This document shows positions 34,528 to 42,358 of a stretch of DNA of 60,033 nucleotides, piece by piece. The stretch is from Porphyromonadaceae bacterium UBA7203 (lineage in GTDB: Bacteria > Bacteroidota > Bacteroidia > Bacteroidales > Muribaculaceae). Every line of letters begins with the position of its first letter. The first letter of the stretch is position 1. The stretch lies in the NCBI GenBank assembly GCA_002490725.1, contig DKUN01000018.1:1-60033 (forward strand). The letters run 5' to 3'. Under the pieces are notes generated by a model that was given only the letters and a program-made list of their open reading frames with translations, was not told the origin of the DNA and searched no databases. A program made the position numbers and the translations under genes.

Positions 34528-35739
34528 TTAGTTCTTACAGTTATTTGATTGCCTGAGTGTGAACAGGGTTATTTCCGGGGTTGCGCCGATGCGCATCGGA
34601 ATTCCGACGCATCCGGCTCCGGTGTTGACGTAGAGTTTGCGCCCGTCGGGGGTGGAGTAGAGTCCGGCCCAGCATTCGGGGTAGCGGAGCGAGGCGGGGC
34701 TTATCGGGCCGATGCGGAACTGCATGGCGTGGGTGTGGCCGCTTAGCGTCAGCGCGTAGCGCATGGAGTCGGTGGGAGCCACGATGTCGGTCCAGTGGCG
34801 CGGATTGTGGGTCAGCAGGATTTTGACGGCGCTGTCGCCCGAGGTCGGATAGGCCGTGTCGATGTCGCCGAGCTGCTTGAAGGGCGGGTCGCCCCAGTTC
34901 TCCACACCCACAATGACTATGGAGTCATTGCCCTCGGGCGAGTAAATTATCTCGGACGAGTTGGTGAGCAGTTCCCAGCCCATTTCAATCTGCTGGTCCA
35001 TGATGCGCTCGAGGTTCTGCTCGCGGTCGTTGTCGGAGTTCCAGCTGACGTAGTCGCCATAGTCGTGATTGCCGAGAATGGAGAAGACTCCGTCGCGGGC
35101 TTCAAGGCCTGCGAGCACTGGAATGAACTGTTCGGCCTCGGAGGCGCGCTGGTTGACGATGTCGCCCGTAAACACAACCATGTCGGGCTTCAAGGAGTTG
35201 ACTTTTTCAACGAGTTTGGCGGCAAAGCCGGTGTTAGTGCCGAATGTGCCGAGATGGAGGTCTGAAATCTGGGCTATGCGGTAGCCGTCGAACGATGCGG
35301 GCAGGTTGTCGATGTCGATTGCAAGCTCGTTGACCTGAATGCGATAACGGTTTATGAACGAGCCCCAGAGCATGGTGGCGACAATGACGGCACCAATCGC
35401 CACGCCGGCCCTGCTGAGCAGGCGCAGGCGCTTTTTACCCCAAACCCCGGGCAGCGATGCAAGCAAGTCGAAGATGACGTAGGCCAGTTTGGCCGCATAG
35501 ACCATAATGTAGAAGTAGACCATCCACATTACAATCAGCAACCCTCCTTCGGTGATGCCCGAGCGTGCGGGCAGGAAGAAGAGCACGATGACGTAAATCA
35601 GAAAGAAGACGCTTTCGTAGAGTTGAAAGCGCGCAAGCCCCGAACTTTTATGTCGGCGCAGTGCGATGAAAAACAGGTATGTGTCGATTGCGAGCTGTAA
35701 GGCCGGCAACAAAAAGGCAAGAATCAGAGGGATTCGCAT
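34528..35739 (-). CDS. membrane-anchored metallophosphoesterase
   Basis: This 403-residue protein begins with about four predicted membrane helices (residues 1-130) and ends in a calcineurin-like phosphoesterase domain facing outward. The metal-binding motifs are in order: ISDLHLGTFG, VVFTGDIVNQR, SILGNHDYGDY, LLTHNPRHW and LSGHTHAMQFRIG. This is the YkuE/YaeI-type arrangement, in which related enzymes act on nucleotides or lipid-linked phosphates such as UDP-diacylglucosamine. The start overlaps the acyltransferase stop by 16 bases, which together with the neighbour suggests a lipid-related role. The substrate is not assignable. Confidence 0.9.
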   Translation of the reverse strand: MRIPLILAFLLPALQLAIDTYLFFIALRRHKSSGLARFQLYESVFFLIYVIVLFFLPARSGITEGGLLIVMWMVYFYIMVYAAKLAYVIFDLLASLPGVWGKKRLRLLSRAGVAIGAVIVATMLWGSFINRYRIQVNELAIDIDNLPASFDGYRIAQISDLHLGTFGTNTGFAAKLVEKVNSLKPDMVVFTGDIVNQRASEAEQFIPVLAGLEARDGVFSILGNHDYGDYVSWNSDNDREQNLERIMDQQIEMGWELLTNSSEIIYSPEGNDSIVIVGVENWGDPPFKQLGDIDTAYPTSGDSAVKILLTHNPRHWTDIVAPTDSMRYALTLSGHTHAMQFRIGPISPASLRYPECWAGLYSTPDGRKLYVNTGAGCVGIPMRIGATPEITLFTLRQSNNCKN

Positions 35740-36887
35740 TTCATTTTATTGCTCAATGGGTTGGCGTACATTGTCAACACCATTTCGCGCATAAAGTTCA
35801 TTTCGTCGGGGGTGATGTCAGGAAGGTCTACCTTGGCGAGCTGAGTGGCGATACGCTGGTTGACGGCGTCGACGTCGGCCGGAGTGTAGAGGTCGGTAAA
35901 TTGATTTAGGCCTGAGAGCAGGTCGTGGGCAACGTAGTTGATCGGGAAGAGGTAATAATTGCGGTGTATGTGGCGGTCAACTATTTCGCTGATGCGGGTG
36001 CAGGCTTCGGAGCGTCCGAGGTCTTGAGGCAGCATGTCGAGCTCGGGGTTGATACATTCGGTCAGCGAGAAGTGGATTCGGCCTTTCTGCTGCAGAATTC
36101 CCGTTTCCATGCTGAGCAGGTCGTCGTGCTGGCTCTTTTTGAAGTCCGGGTCGCGGCGTTTGCAAAGGAACTCCTTTGCTTTGAGATAGTCGTTGGGGTC
36201 GAATTCGTAGCTGATGCTTACGGGTAGCAGGCGAATGTTGCGTATGCTGTCGATCGGCGAGCCCGAGCCTCCGAGGGTGAGCATCTTGATGAGACCCTCC
36301 TGAGTGCGGTCGTTGCTGTCCTTGGCGCGCCCTTCGCGGTGGGCAATCCAGAGGCTCTGGTGTTTGGTCGACAGGCAGTAGTGGATGTAGGCGCTGAGGT
36401 GGCGTGCGGCCTCAAGGGCTCCGCGCACACCGGTGTCGCGCTTGACGATGAAACTCTTGTTGATGCGAACCAGCTCATCGATCCAGGGCATAATCAGCAG
36501 GTTGTTGCCGATGGCAACCTCGCATGTCGGACGGCCTCCGCGCACGAGCACGAGATTCAGAAACGCGGCGTCAAGAACAATGTCGCGATGGTTTGAAATC
36601 AACACGTAGCTCTTGTCGGGCTCATAGTTGTCGATGCCGTCGAGTGTGATGCCGTTGGTGGTTCCCTGCTCGAGCTTCATGAGGAAGGGGAGCATTATTT
36701 TCATCTGGAAGTCTTCCTGAGTGTGACATTCCAGGAGGGTGTTGGCAAAATCTTGATAATCAACGCCGGGAAGCACCCACTTTACTGCATGTTGAAACTG
36801 CGGCTCGCCCACAAGGCGGGCAATGTGTTGATGAAAATGCGGGCCGTCGTCAAACGGGGCTATATCATTGAATTCTTGGTCTGTCAT
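35724..36887 (-). CDS. glycerol-phosphate-type acyltransferase
   Basis: This 387-residue protein is a PlsC-like acyltransferase. The catalytic motif ISNHRDIVLD supplies H100 and D106, and the second block is IAHREGRAKD with E185 and G186. No membrane helix is obvious, so it is probably peripheral. The long N-terminal part and the C-terminal extension make it larger than a simple PlsC; this form occurs widely in Bacteroidetes as a 1-acyl-glycerol-3-phosphate acyltransferase family protein. It has a strong promoter upstream and overlaps the metallophosphoesterase gene, so it probably starts an operon running through tex to folK. Confidence 0.85.
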   Translation of the reverse strand: MTDQEFNDIAPFDDGPHFHQHIARLVGEPQFQHAVKWVLPGVDYQDFANTLLECHTQEDFQMKIMLPFLMKLEQGTTNGITLDGIDNYEPDKSYVLISNHRDIVLDAAFLNLVLVRGGRPTCEVAIGNNLLIMPWIDELVRINKSFIVKRDTGVRGALEAARHLSAYIHYCLSTKHQSLWIAHREGRAKDSNDRTQEGLIKMLTLGGSGSPIDSIRNIRLLPVSISYEFDPNDYLKAKEFLCKRRDPDFKKSQHDDLLSMETGILQQKGRIHFSLTECINPELDMLPQDLGRSEACTRISEIVDRHIHRNYYLFPINYVAHDLLSGLNQFTDLYTPADVDAVNQRIATQLAKVDLPDITPDEMNFMREMVLTMYANPLSNKMKCESL

Positions 36888-36923
36888 CTTTTTTCTTTAG
36901 TCGGGAGTCTGCTAAGGAAAGCA

Positions 36924-36954
36924 CAAAGTTACATATTATTTCCGAATATTGCAA
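36924..36954 (-). promoter_or_regulatory. promoter of the acyltransferase operon
   Basis: On the minus strand TTG (36954-36952), 20 bases, then TAACTTTG (36931-36924), a full match to the Bacteroidetes pattern about 37 bases from the start codon. Confidence 0.7.
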
Positions 36955-37008
36955 GCCGACGGGCCAGTGGTTTCTTGCGGGGCGGCTGCCGGAAATTCGG
37001 GCCCGAGG

Positions 37009-37650
37009 CTATTTTTTTGTCAGTCGGAATGTGAGGCGGTGCAGCGCGCACGGGCCATGGATGGCTATGGCTTCGCGGTGGGCGGCCGTGGGGTAGGCTT
37101 TGTTTTGTTCCCAGCCGTATTGGGGATAGTCGGCCGCGGCCCGGGCCATGTATTCGTCGCGATAGGTTTTGGCAAGGATGCTTGCGGCGGCGATGTTGCC
37201 GAGTTTGGCGTCGCCCTTGACCACGGTAGTGTAAGGCACTCCAAGGCGCCAGGGTGTAAAGCGGTTGCCGTCGACCACAATGAGCTGCGGGGCGACGTTG
37301 AGGGAGTCGAGGGCGCGGTGCATGGCCAGGATGCTGGCGCGCAGAATGTTGATTTCGTCAATTTCGTCGGCTGAACAACTTGCCACCGCCCAGGCCACTG
37401 CCTCGCGCTCAATGATTTCGCGCATCTGGTTGCGTCGCTGTTCGGTCAAGGCTTTTGAGTCGTTGAGCCATGGGTGGGTGAATCCGTCAGGAAGGATTAC
37501 CGCGGCGGCGAATACGGGACCGGCAAGGCATCCGCGTCCGGCTTCGTCGCAACCGGCTTCAATCAGTTCCGACTGGAGCGAGGCGGGGAGCAGGCCGTTG
37601 ACGGGGGCGGGAATCGGCGGCTGGACGGGTTGGGCTGATTTGCGGCGCAT
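37009..37650 (-). CDS. rnhB: ribonuclease HII
   Basis: This 213-residue enzyme cuts the RNA strand of RNA-DNA hybrids and starts repair of ribonucleotides built into DNA. The N-terminal active-site motif is AGCDEAGRGCLAGPVFAAAV with D35 and E36. The other acidic residues lie in LNDSKALTEQRR, LIVVDGNRF and the ARAAADYPQYG segment, all in the expected places. It follows the receiver-like gene by ten bases. Confidence 0.96.
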   Translation of the reverse strand: MRRKSAQPVQPPIPAPVNGLLPASLQSELIEAGCDEAGRGCLAGPVFAAAVILPDGFTHPWLNDSKALTEQRRNQMREIIEREAVAWAVASCSADEIDEINILRASILAMHRALDSLNVAPQLIVVDGNRFTPWRLGVPYTTVVKGDAKLGNIAAASILAKTYRDEYMARAAADYPQYGWEQNKAYPTAAHREAIAIHGPCALHRLTFRLTKK

Positions 37651-37660
37651 TGGCGATTGG

Positions 37661-38020
37661 TCAGATAATGACGCCGTAGCGGCGCAACACGGCGCGCAGC
37701 TTGGCCATAAGCACGTTAGCCTGAAGCGGCTTGTCGATAACGATGTCGGCGCCCTTGTCGTAGGCTTCGATGGGGTCGGTCGGAGCTATGACCACCAGGG
37801 CCGGCAGTCCGTCGCCGACCTGACAGGTCAGGTCGCCGTCGAGCATCAGAATGATATAATCTTGCGACTCATAGTGCTCCGGTCCGCATTTAGCTACGGT
37901 TTGCAGCTCGATGCCGTTGGATGCGAGCAGAGCTGACAGCGCCTGCGGCAGTGAACGGTCGTTCGTGGCCAGCAGGGCGCGTATGGTGACTGTGTCGGTC
38001 GAAGAAATAGTAGAGTCCAA
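37661..38020 (-). CDS. receiver-like response-regulator domain protein
   Basis: This 119-residue single-domain protein has the receiver fold: strand RALLATNDR, a YIILMLDGD strand with the likely phospho-acceptor Asp, LVVIAPTD, and the conserved lysine in ADIVIDKPLQ followed by a final helix. Only one acidic residue (in TND) stands where receivers normally have an acidic pair, so metal binding and phosphorylation may be weak. No output domain or histidine kinase is adjacent. It precedes rnhB by ten bases, an odd pairing that may only reflect a shared transcript. Confidence 0.75.
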   Translation of the reverse strand: MDSTISSTDTVTIRALLATNDRSLPQALSALLASNGIELQTVAKCGPEHYESQDYIILMLDGDLTCQVGDGLPALVVIAPTDPIEAYDKGADIVIDKPLQANVLMAKLRAVLRRYGVII

Positions 38021-38043
38021 GCGAATTTCAGTTGATTCTAATG

Positions 38044-38051
38044 CAAAGTTA
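38044..38051 (-). promoter_or_regulatory. -7 box upstream of the receiver-like gene
   Basis: TAACTTTG on the minus strand, 24 bases before the start codon. No well-spaced TTG is present upstream. Confidence 0.5.
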
Positions 38052-38102
38052 CGTAAAGTAGCCCAATAACGAAAAGTACGTAACAGAATTGTGTCGGATT
38101 TT

Positions 38103-38798
38103 TTAACTTAATGCGGTCGATGCGAGCACGAGTACCGAAATCTTTACATCGGGGGCGGCTGAGTGTATGGCTTCGGCGCAGGCGTAGAGAGTAGCGCCGG
38201 TGGTGCATATGTCGTCAACGAGCAGCACGTGCGACACTCCTTTCAGCGCGTCATTCCCGGCCGTGAAGATGCCTTTTGCGGCTGAGAGGCGGCTGTCGGC
38301 GCCGAGGCGGGTCTGCGATTGGTGACGGCGCGCGCTCATGGCGTCGATGACGGCTATGGAGGTTACGTCGCTGAGGCCGCGGGCAATGTGGGCGCTTTGG
38401 TTGTAGCCGCGCCTGCAGTGACGCCAGAAGTTGAGGGGCACGGGCACAATGGCGTCGATGCCGTTGAAAAAACCGGTTGAGATAATGGCGTGCGCATATT
38501 CGCGGGCAAGGTCGCGCCCGATCGAGGGGCGTCCGTGATATTTCATGGCGTGTATCAGCCGTGCCTGCGGCGAGTCGCGGCGATAGGTGAAGTAGGCAGT
38601 GGCTCGTTCTATGGGCACGAGCCCGTTGAGCTTGTCAATAAGGTCGTTGTTGGCGGGCGAGTCGGCAAATCCGGTCAGCGGCAGGCGCAGGCGGCAGGCC
38701 AGGCACATAGGTTTCTCTCCGCGGGTCAATGTTGCGCCGCAGCAAGGACATTCCGGCGGATAGAGCACGGATAGCAGGCTTTCGACGAGCAGGTTCAT
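38103..38798 (-). CDS. ComF family phosphoribosyltransferase-like protein
   Basis: The start is placed at MNLLVESLLSVLYPPECPCCG, giving 231 residues. An upstream in-frame start would overlap recX. The N-terminus has a four-cysteine zinc-finger-like motif (PECPCCGATL and CLACRLRL). The rest is a type I phosphoribosyltransferase fold with the PRPP-binding motif HVLLVDDICTTGATLYACAE, preceded by QSAHIARGLSD and RRHQSQTRLGADSR. ComF proteins are tied to DNA uptake and processing and to genome maintenance in several bacteria. It is the last gene of prmC-recX-comF, 13 bases after recX. Confidence 0.92.
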   Translation of the reverse strand: MNLLVESLLSVLYPPECPCCGATLTRGEKPMCLACRLRLPLTGFADSPANNDLIDKLNGLVPIERATAYFTYRRDSPQARLIHAMKYHGRPSIGRDLAREYAHAIISTGFFNGIDAIVPVPLNFWRHCRRGYNQSAHIARGLSDVTSIAVIDAMSARRHQSQTRLGADSRLSAAKGIFTAGNDALKGVSHVLLVDDICTTGATLYACAEAIHSAAPDVKISVLVLASTALS

Positions 38799-38811
38799 CT
38801 GTTTTTCTCTC

Positions 38812-39321
38812 TCAGAAGGTTGGCAGGTCCGGGTCGTCGTTGCGCCAGAATTCCTCGTCGGCAATCATTTCGCAGACGAGCGAGGGCTCGTAGCCGCGGC
38901 TCACCGCAAAGCGCATGAGTTTGGCGCGGTCGGCCTGCGAGAGCGGCGACTCCATGCGGCGTCCCTTTGATCTGAGGGCGTCGGCCAGGTTGGTAAAGTA
39001 GCGTTCGTCGTCGGTTTCGCTTTCAATGGCTTCGGTAATCGTGGCGCGGTCTATACGTTTGAGGGTCAGGGCGTGGCGTATCTTCACCAGGCCCCACCGG
39101 CTGTTGTTGAGGCGGTCGCGCACAAAGGCGCGCGCAAAGCGCTCGTCGTCAATAAAGCGCTCGTTGACCAGCCGCTGCACAATCCGGGCGGCTTCAGTCG
39201 GCCCGATGCCCCACAGACGCAGTTTTTCGAGCGCTTCGCCGGTGCAAACCTCGCATGTCGAGCAGCGGTCGGCCAGGCGGGCGTAGGCTTCGTCGGGGGT
39301 GAGTGATTTAGGCGGGGTCAT
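38812..39321 (-). CDS. recX: RecX family regulator of RecA
   Basis: The start is placed at MTPPKSLTPDEAYARLADRC (169 residues). A longer frame reaches back into prmC. RecX proteins bind and restrain RecA filaments. Three helical repeats are visible: ALEKLRLWGIGPTEAARIV, RFARAFVRDRLNNSRWGLVKI with the ALTLKRIDRATI segment, and the C-terminal KLMRFAVSRGYEPSLVCEMI. Two cysteines near the start (RCSTCEVC) are typical of Bacteroidetes members. It overlaps the prmC stop by 14 bases. Confidence 0.88.
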   Translation of the reverse strand: MTPPKSLTPDEAYARLADRCSTCEVCTGEALEKLRLWGIGPTEAARIVQRLVNERFIDDERFARAFVRDRLNNSRWGLVKIRHALTLKRIDRATITEAIESETDDERYFTNLADALRSKGRRMESPLSQADRAKLMRFAVSRGYEPSLVCEMIADEEFWRNDDPDLPTF

Positions 39322-40114
39322 AGATTGCAAATCGGTTTTTGCCGTGAATGTCGCGGATAATCTCTGCGCCTTTGAATCGGTCGGCACAGAGCGGGTTGAT
39401 TTCGAAGTATATGGCACCGGTCCGGCCGCTGAAGTTACGGAGAGTGGCGTTGTAGAATTTCATCGGGTCGGCGTCGGGCACGAACAGGGCGGTGTGGGGC
39501 TCGTGGTCAACTACGGCAGTTTCCATCGCGGAGCGTTCGCTGTCGAGCACGTAGGGCGGGTTGCTCACGACGATGTCGTAATCACGGTCGGGGCTCATGG
39601 TTAGCATGTCGGCATGCACGAAGTCGATTTTGACTCGATGGGCAGCGGCGTTGCGGCGGGCCACATCCAGTGCGTTTTCGGAGATGTCGACCGCGGTGAC
39701 TATCGGGAAGCGAAGCGCGCGTGCCAGGGCTATGGCTATGGCACCGCTACCGGTGCCGAGGTCTATGATGCGCAGGTCGGGGTGTTGCGCATAGCGGCTC
39801 ACTATGACGTCGACGAGCTCTTCGGTTTCGGGCCTCGGAATGAGCACGTCGGGTGTGACCTCGAGGTCGAGGCCGCAGAAGCGAGCGTGGCCGAGTATGT
39901 ATTGGAGCGGCTCGCCGGCAAGCAGACGGTTGACCACGGCGTCGACCTTGGGTGCAATGAAGGGGGGCAGTTCTCTGTCGGGGTTGACCACTACGTCGAC
40001 CGGTCGCATCATGGCTATGTCTTCGAATATGATGCGTTCAATGGCGCGGGCTTCGCCCTGCCCGAGCGGGGCGAGGCGATTGCGTAGTCGGGTTGAAAGT
40101 TCGGCAACGGTCAT
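39308..40114 (-). CDS. prmC: peptide chain release factor N5-glutamine methyltransferase
   Basis: This 268-residue enzyme methylates the Gln of the GGQ motif in release factors RF1 and RF2. The C-terminal Rossmann fold has IIDLGTGSGAIAIALARAL, the TAVDISENALDVARRNA segment and the catalytic VVSNPPYVLDSE. The N-terminal helical domain, with ILIPRPETEELVD just ahead of the fold, positions the substrate loop. It is probably the first gene of the unit with recX and comF. A hairpin terminator lies upstream of its start. Confidence 0.96.
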   Translation of the reverse strand: MTVAELSTRLRNRLAPLGQGEARAIERIIFEDIAMMRPVDVVVNPDRELPPFIAPKVDAVVNRLLAGEPLQYILGHARFCGLDLEVTPDVLIPRPETEELVDVIVSRYAQHPDLRIIDLGTGSGAIAIALARALRFPIVTAVDISENALDVARRNAAAHRVKIDFVHADMLTMSPDRDYDIVVSNPPYVLDSERSAMETAVVDHEPHTALFVPDADPMKFYNATLRNFSGRTGAIYFEINPLCADRFKGAEIIRDIHGKNRFAIYDPA

Positions 40115-40150
40115 GACGGTCGGTTAAGGGAGGGGACTATAAATGAATAA

Positions 40151-40175
40151 CCGGACTTGACGTGGTCAAGACCGG
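40151..40175 (-). terminator. hairpin downstream of the small lipoprotein gene
   Basis: CCGGACTTGAC (40151-40161) and GTCAAGACCGG (40165-40175) pair with one A-A mismatch around a GTG loop. In the minus direction TTATTCATTT follows. Confidence 0.65.
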
Positions 40176-40202
40176 CTATTATTAACAGTCAGCTCGCTAA
40201 AA

Positions 40203-40409
40203 TTATTCAGCAACAGCTGCTTCTACGATTTCAGCAGCGGGAACGGTGTCAGCTTCAGCAGCAGCGCTGTCAGCAACTTCAACCACTTCTTCCACAACAG
40301 CTACGGTGTCAACGCCTTCAACAACTTCTTCAGCGTTAGCTTCTTTGTTGCCGCAAGCAACGAGGGTGGTAGCAGCTACAGCAGCGAGCATCAGGATGTA
40401 CTTTTTCAT
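40203..40409 (-). CDS. small acidic low-complexity lipoprotein
   Basis: This 68-residue protein has a lipoprotein signal (MKKYILMLAAVAATTLVACG, lipobox LVAC, mature Cys 19). The remaining 50 residues consist almost only of Glu, Val, Ala, Asp and Thr (VVEGVDTVAVVEEVVEVADS), with one Lys. Small lipoproteins of this composition occur widely in Bacteroidetes, but no function is known to me. A strong promoter lies about 65 bases upstream and a hairpin follows, so it is a one-gene unit and may be highly expressed. Confidence 0.8.
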   Translation of the reverse strand: MKKYILMLAAVAATTLVACGNKEANAEEVVEGVDTVAVVEEVVEVADSAAAEADTVPAAEIVEAAVAE

Positions 40410-40473
40410 TTTCTTTAGAATTTAATTTATGAAACGTTTTGAATTATGTTAGAGTTCTGTTCTAAAACCGCTG

Positions 40474-40504
40474 CAAATTTATGTCAAATTTTTGAACCTG
40501 CAAA
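40474..40504 (-). promoter_or_regulatory. promoter of the small lipoprotein gene
   Basis: On the minus strand TTTG (40504-40501), 19 bases, then TAAATTTG (40481-40474), a full match to the Bacteroidetes pattern. Confidence 0.7.
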
Positions 40505-40621
40505 GATTTTTTAAGAAATTTTTCGAGTTTTTCTTGAAAAAGATGCTTTTTAACACATTTTTGCCTAAAACCTTGTTGAAAAGGGCGGTTTCAGATTAGA
40601 TTTTTGGAATTTCAGGGATGC

Positions 40622-40771
40622 TTATTTGAGAGCTGCCTTCACAGCGTCGTTGGGCACCATTTCTTCCTTGAACATGTAAGCGCCGGTTTTAGGCGAACGC
40701 TCCATTTTGATGACTTTGCTATAAGTACGGCCTTCACCCTTCTGAAGTGAGGCCACGGTTTTCTTTGCCAT
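40622..40771 (-). CDS. DUF4295 family small basic protein
   Basis: This 49-residue frame reads MAKKTVASLQKGEGRTYSKV then IKMERSPKTGAYMFKEEMV and ends in NDAVKAALK. It matches the DUF4295 family, a tiny basic protein conserved in Bacteroidetes and nearly always directly after the L33 gene, as here (24 bases after rpmG). It is therefore suspected to be a lineage-specific ribosomal protein. It is too short for most gene-length cutoffs. Confidence 0.93.
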   Translation of the reverse strand: MAKKTVASLQKGEGRTYSKVIKMERSPKTGAYMFKEEMVPNDAVKAALK

Positions 40772-40795
40772 TTCCTGTCGGTCTTAAAGGGTGGA

Positions 40796-40984
40796 TTACT
40801 TAATTTCTTTGTGAACGGTTACGCGCTTGAGGATGGGGTTGTATTTCTTGAGCTCAAGACGTTCGGTCGTGTTCTTGCGGTTTTTGGTGGTGATGTAGCG
40901 TGAAGTGCCGGGCATGCCGCTTGCCTTATGTTCGGTGCATTCGAGAATTACCTGCACGCGATTACCTTTTGCTTTCTTTGCCAT
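40796..40984 (-). CDS. rpmG: 50S ribosomal protein L33
   Basis: This 62-residue protein has the L33 signature (NRVQVILECTEHKASGMPG, SRYITTKNRKNT and KKYNPILKRVTVHKE). The zinc-binding cysteine pairs of C+ forms are absent apart from one Cys, so it is a zinc-independent type. It lies between rpmB (three bases upstream) and the DUF4295 gene. Confidence 0.97.
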   Translation of the reverse strand: MAKKAKGNRVQVILECTEHKASGMPGTSRYITTKNRKNTTERLELKKYNPILKRVTVHKEIK

Positions 40985-40987
40985 GAC

Positions 40988-41251
40988 TTAAAATCCAATG
41001 CATTTAATGTCGTTATCTTTGAGGTATCCCTTTTCGGCGGCCTGCAGCAGGGCTGCGTTGAGGCCGAGTTTGTTGATGGTGCGCAGACCCTTTGCGGAAA
41101 TGGTCAGGGAAATCCACATTTCCTGTTCGGGCCAGTAGAACTTCTTGGTGAAGAGGTTCACGTTGAATTTACGCTTGGTGCGACGCTTCGAGTGCGAAAC
41201 GTTGTTACCCGTCATGGCAGTTTTGCCCGTGATTTGACACATCTTTGACAT
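40988..41251 (-). CDS. rpmB: 50S ribosomal protein L28
   Basis: This 87-residue protein shows the L28 motifs MCQITGKTAMTGNNVSHSKRR and TKRKFNVNLFTKKFYWPEQ, with the ending typical of Bacteroidetes. It is the first gene of rpmB-rpmG-DUF4295 and has a leader of about 140 bases with a G+C-rich stem, which could carry feedback control as in other ribosomal-protein transcripts. Confidence 0.97.
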   Translation of the reverse strand: MSKMCQITGKTAMTGNNVSHSKRRTKRKFNVNLFTKKFYWPEQEMWISLTISAKGLRTINKLGLNAALLQAAEKGYLKDNDIKCIGF

Positions 41252-41341
41252 GGCTGTACGGTGTTGTCTTCTAACTGGTTATATTATTATTTTTCTTGTC
41301 TCGTGTAGTTGTCAGCGGCGTCCGGCCCTTTGCTCATATCA

Positions 41342-41406
41342 TCGGCGAGCGCATCACTTCACGCCGACTTTCCCGGGTGGGGGTCGCTAAACAGTGTGCA
41401 AAGTAA
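41342..41406 (-). promoter_or_regulatory. rpmB promoter and stem-containing leader
   Basis: TTACTTTG (41406-41399, minus strand) is one base from the -7 consensus. Downstream the leader carries a TCGGCG/CGCCGA stem (41342-41347 with 41362-41367). No known leader motif is recognised. Confidence 0.4.
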
Positions 41407-41479
41407 CGAATTTTTCGTGACTTTCGCAAATTTTTGCTACTAATTTTTTATGAGGGAGCCTTTTGGCCTGCTGGCGCGG

Positions 41480-42358
41480 TCAGTGCTTGGCGGGCAGGGT
41501 GAGCAGGCCCGATTCGAGAGCTTCGTCCAACAGGCGTCGGCGAATGCGTGCGTCGGCTTCGGTGCGTCTGATGGCTTCGAGTGTTTCGCGGATGTGGTGT
41601 TCGGCGGCTTCGAAGGGTATGGTTTCTCCGGCGGGTAGAATATCGCTGACCGATAGCAGATAGGTGAATCCGTCAATGTCGGCGTCGAGTTTATAGCCTT
41701 TGCGCAGGTCGGTTGTCTTGATTTCGCGTGGAATCTTGTCGATAATCTGTCGGGCGGGAATCCACTGGTCGCGGAAGTAGTCGTAGTGAATGGCTCCCTT
41801 GAGTCCCACTTTCTCGAGGCGGTCAATGTCGTTCCGGTCAGGCGAGGCATAGAGGCTTCTGACTTCGGCAAGGGCTTCGGCGTCCGACTCCATTTTTATG
41901 TATATGCCGCGCACCATCGGTGAGTCGAGCTTCATCAGCTCCGGGTGGGCGTCATAGTAGGCGTGTGCGTCGGCGTCGCTGATGGCGAGCGCCGTGTCGG
42001 CATTGACTGCCATGCGCCTGTATTCCCAAATTATCAGGTCGCGTCGATATTGTTCTACGCGGCGGTCAATTTCGTCGGTGTTGCGTATGTGGCGTGCGGC
42101 CACCTGCATGATTAGTCTGTCGGTGATCCAGTTGTTGACAAATGCGTCGGCAAATGCGGTCGAGTCGGCGGCCGACAGGCCCGAGGGCATCGATCTGGCC
42201 AGGTCGGCGCGGGTCAGGGTTTCCGTGCCGATGCGCGCCAGATCATTCGGTCCGAGGTCACCTCCGCGGTCAGAGCAGGCGGCTATCGCCGTGAGAGCCC
42301 CGAGGGCGCCCGCAACGATGGCCGCGCGAATGGTTGTCGTTATTTCCGTCGGGGTCAT
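41480..42358 (-). CDS. SurA-N-like periplasmic chaperone lipoprotein, no PPIase domain
   Basis: This 292-residue protein has a lipoprotein-type signal ending at IAAC (Cys about 28). A helical SurA/PpiD-type N-terminal domain follows: IGTETLTRADLARSM, FVNNWITDRLIMQVAARHI and the long helices around EYRRMAVNADTALAISDADAHAYYDAHPE (in parts). No parvulin catalytic domain is seen. The C-terminal half instead has FTYLLSVSDILPAGETIPFE and a final helix of ETLEAIRRTEADARIRRRLL, as at the end of SurA. It overlaps the upstream isomerase gene by four bases. The likely job is chaperoning outer-membrane proteins without isomerase activity. Confidence 0.75.
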   Translation of the reverse strand: MTPTEITTTIRAAIVAGALGALTAIAACSDRGGDLGPNDLARIGTETLTRADLARSMPSGLSAADSTAFADAFVNNWITDRLIMQVAARHIRNTDEIDRRVEQYRRDLIIWEYRRMAVNADTALAISDADAHAYYDAHPELMKLDSPMVRGIYIKMESDAEALAEVRSLYASPDRNDIDRLEKVGLKGAIHYDYFRDQWIPARQIIDKIPREIKTTDLRKGYKLDADIDGFTYLLSVSDILPAGETIPFEAAEHHIRETLEAIRRTEADARIRRRLLDEALESGLLTLPAKH

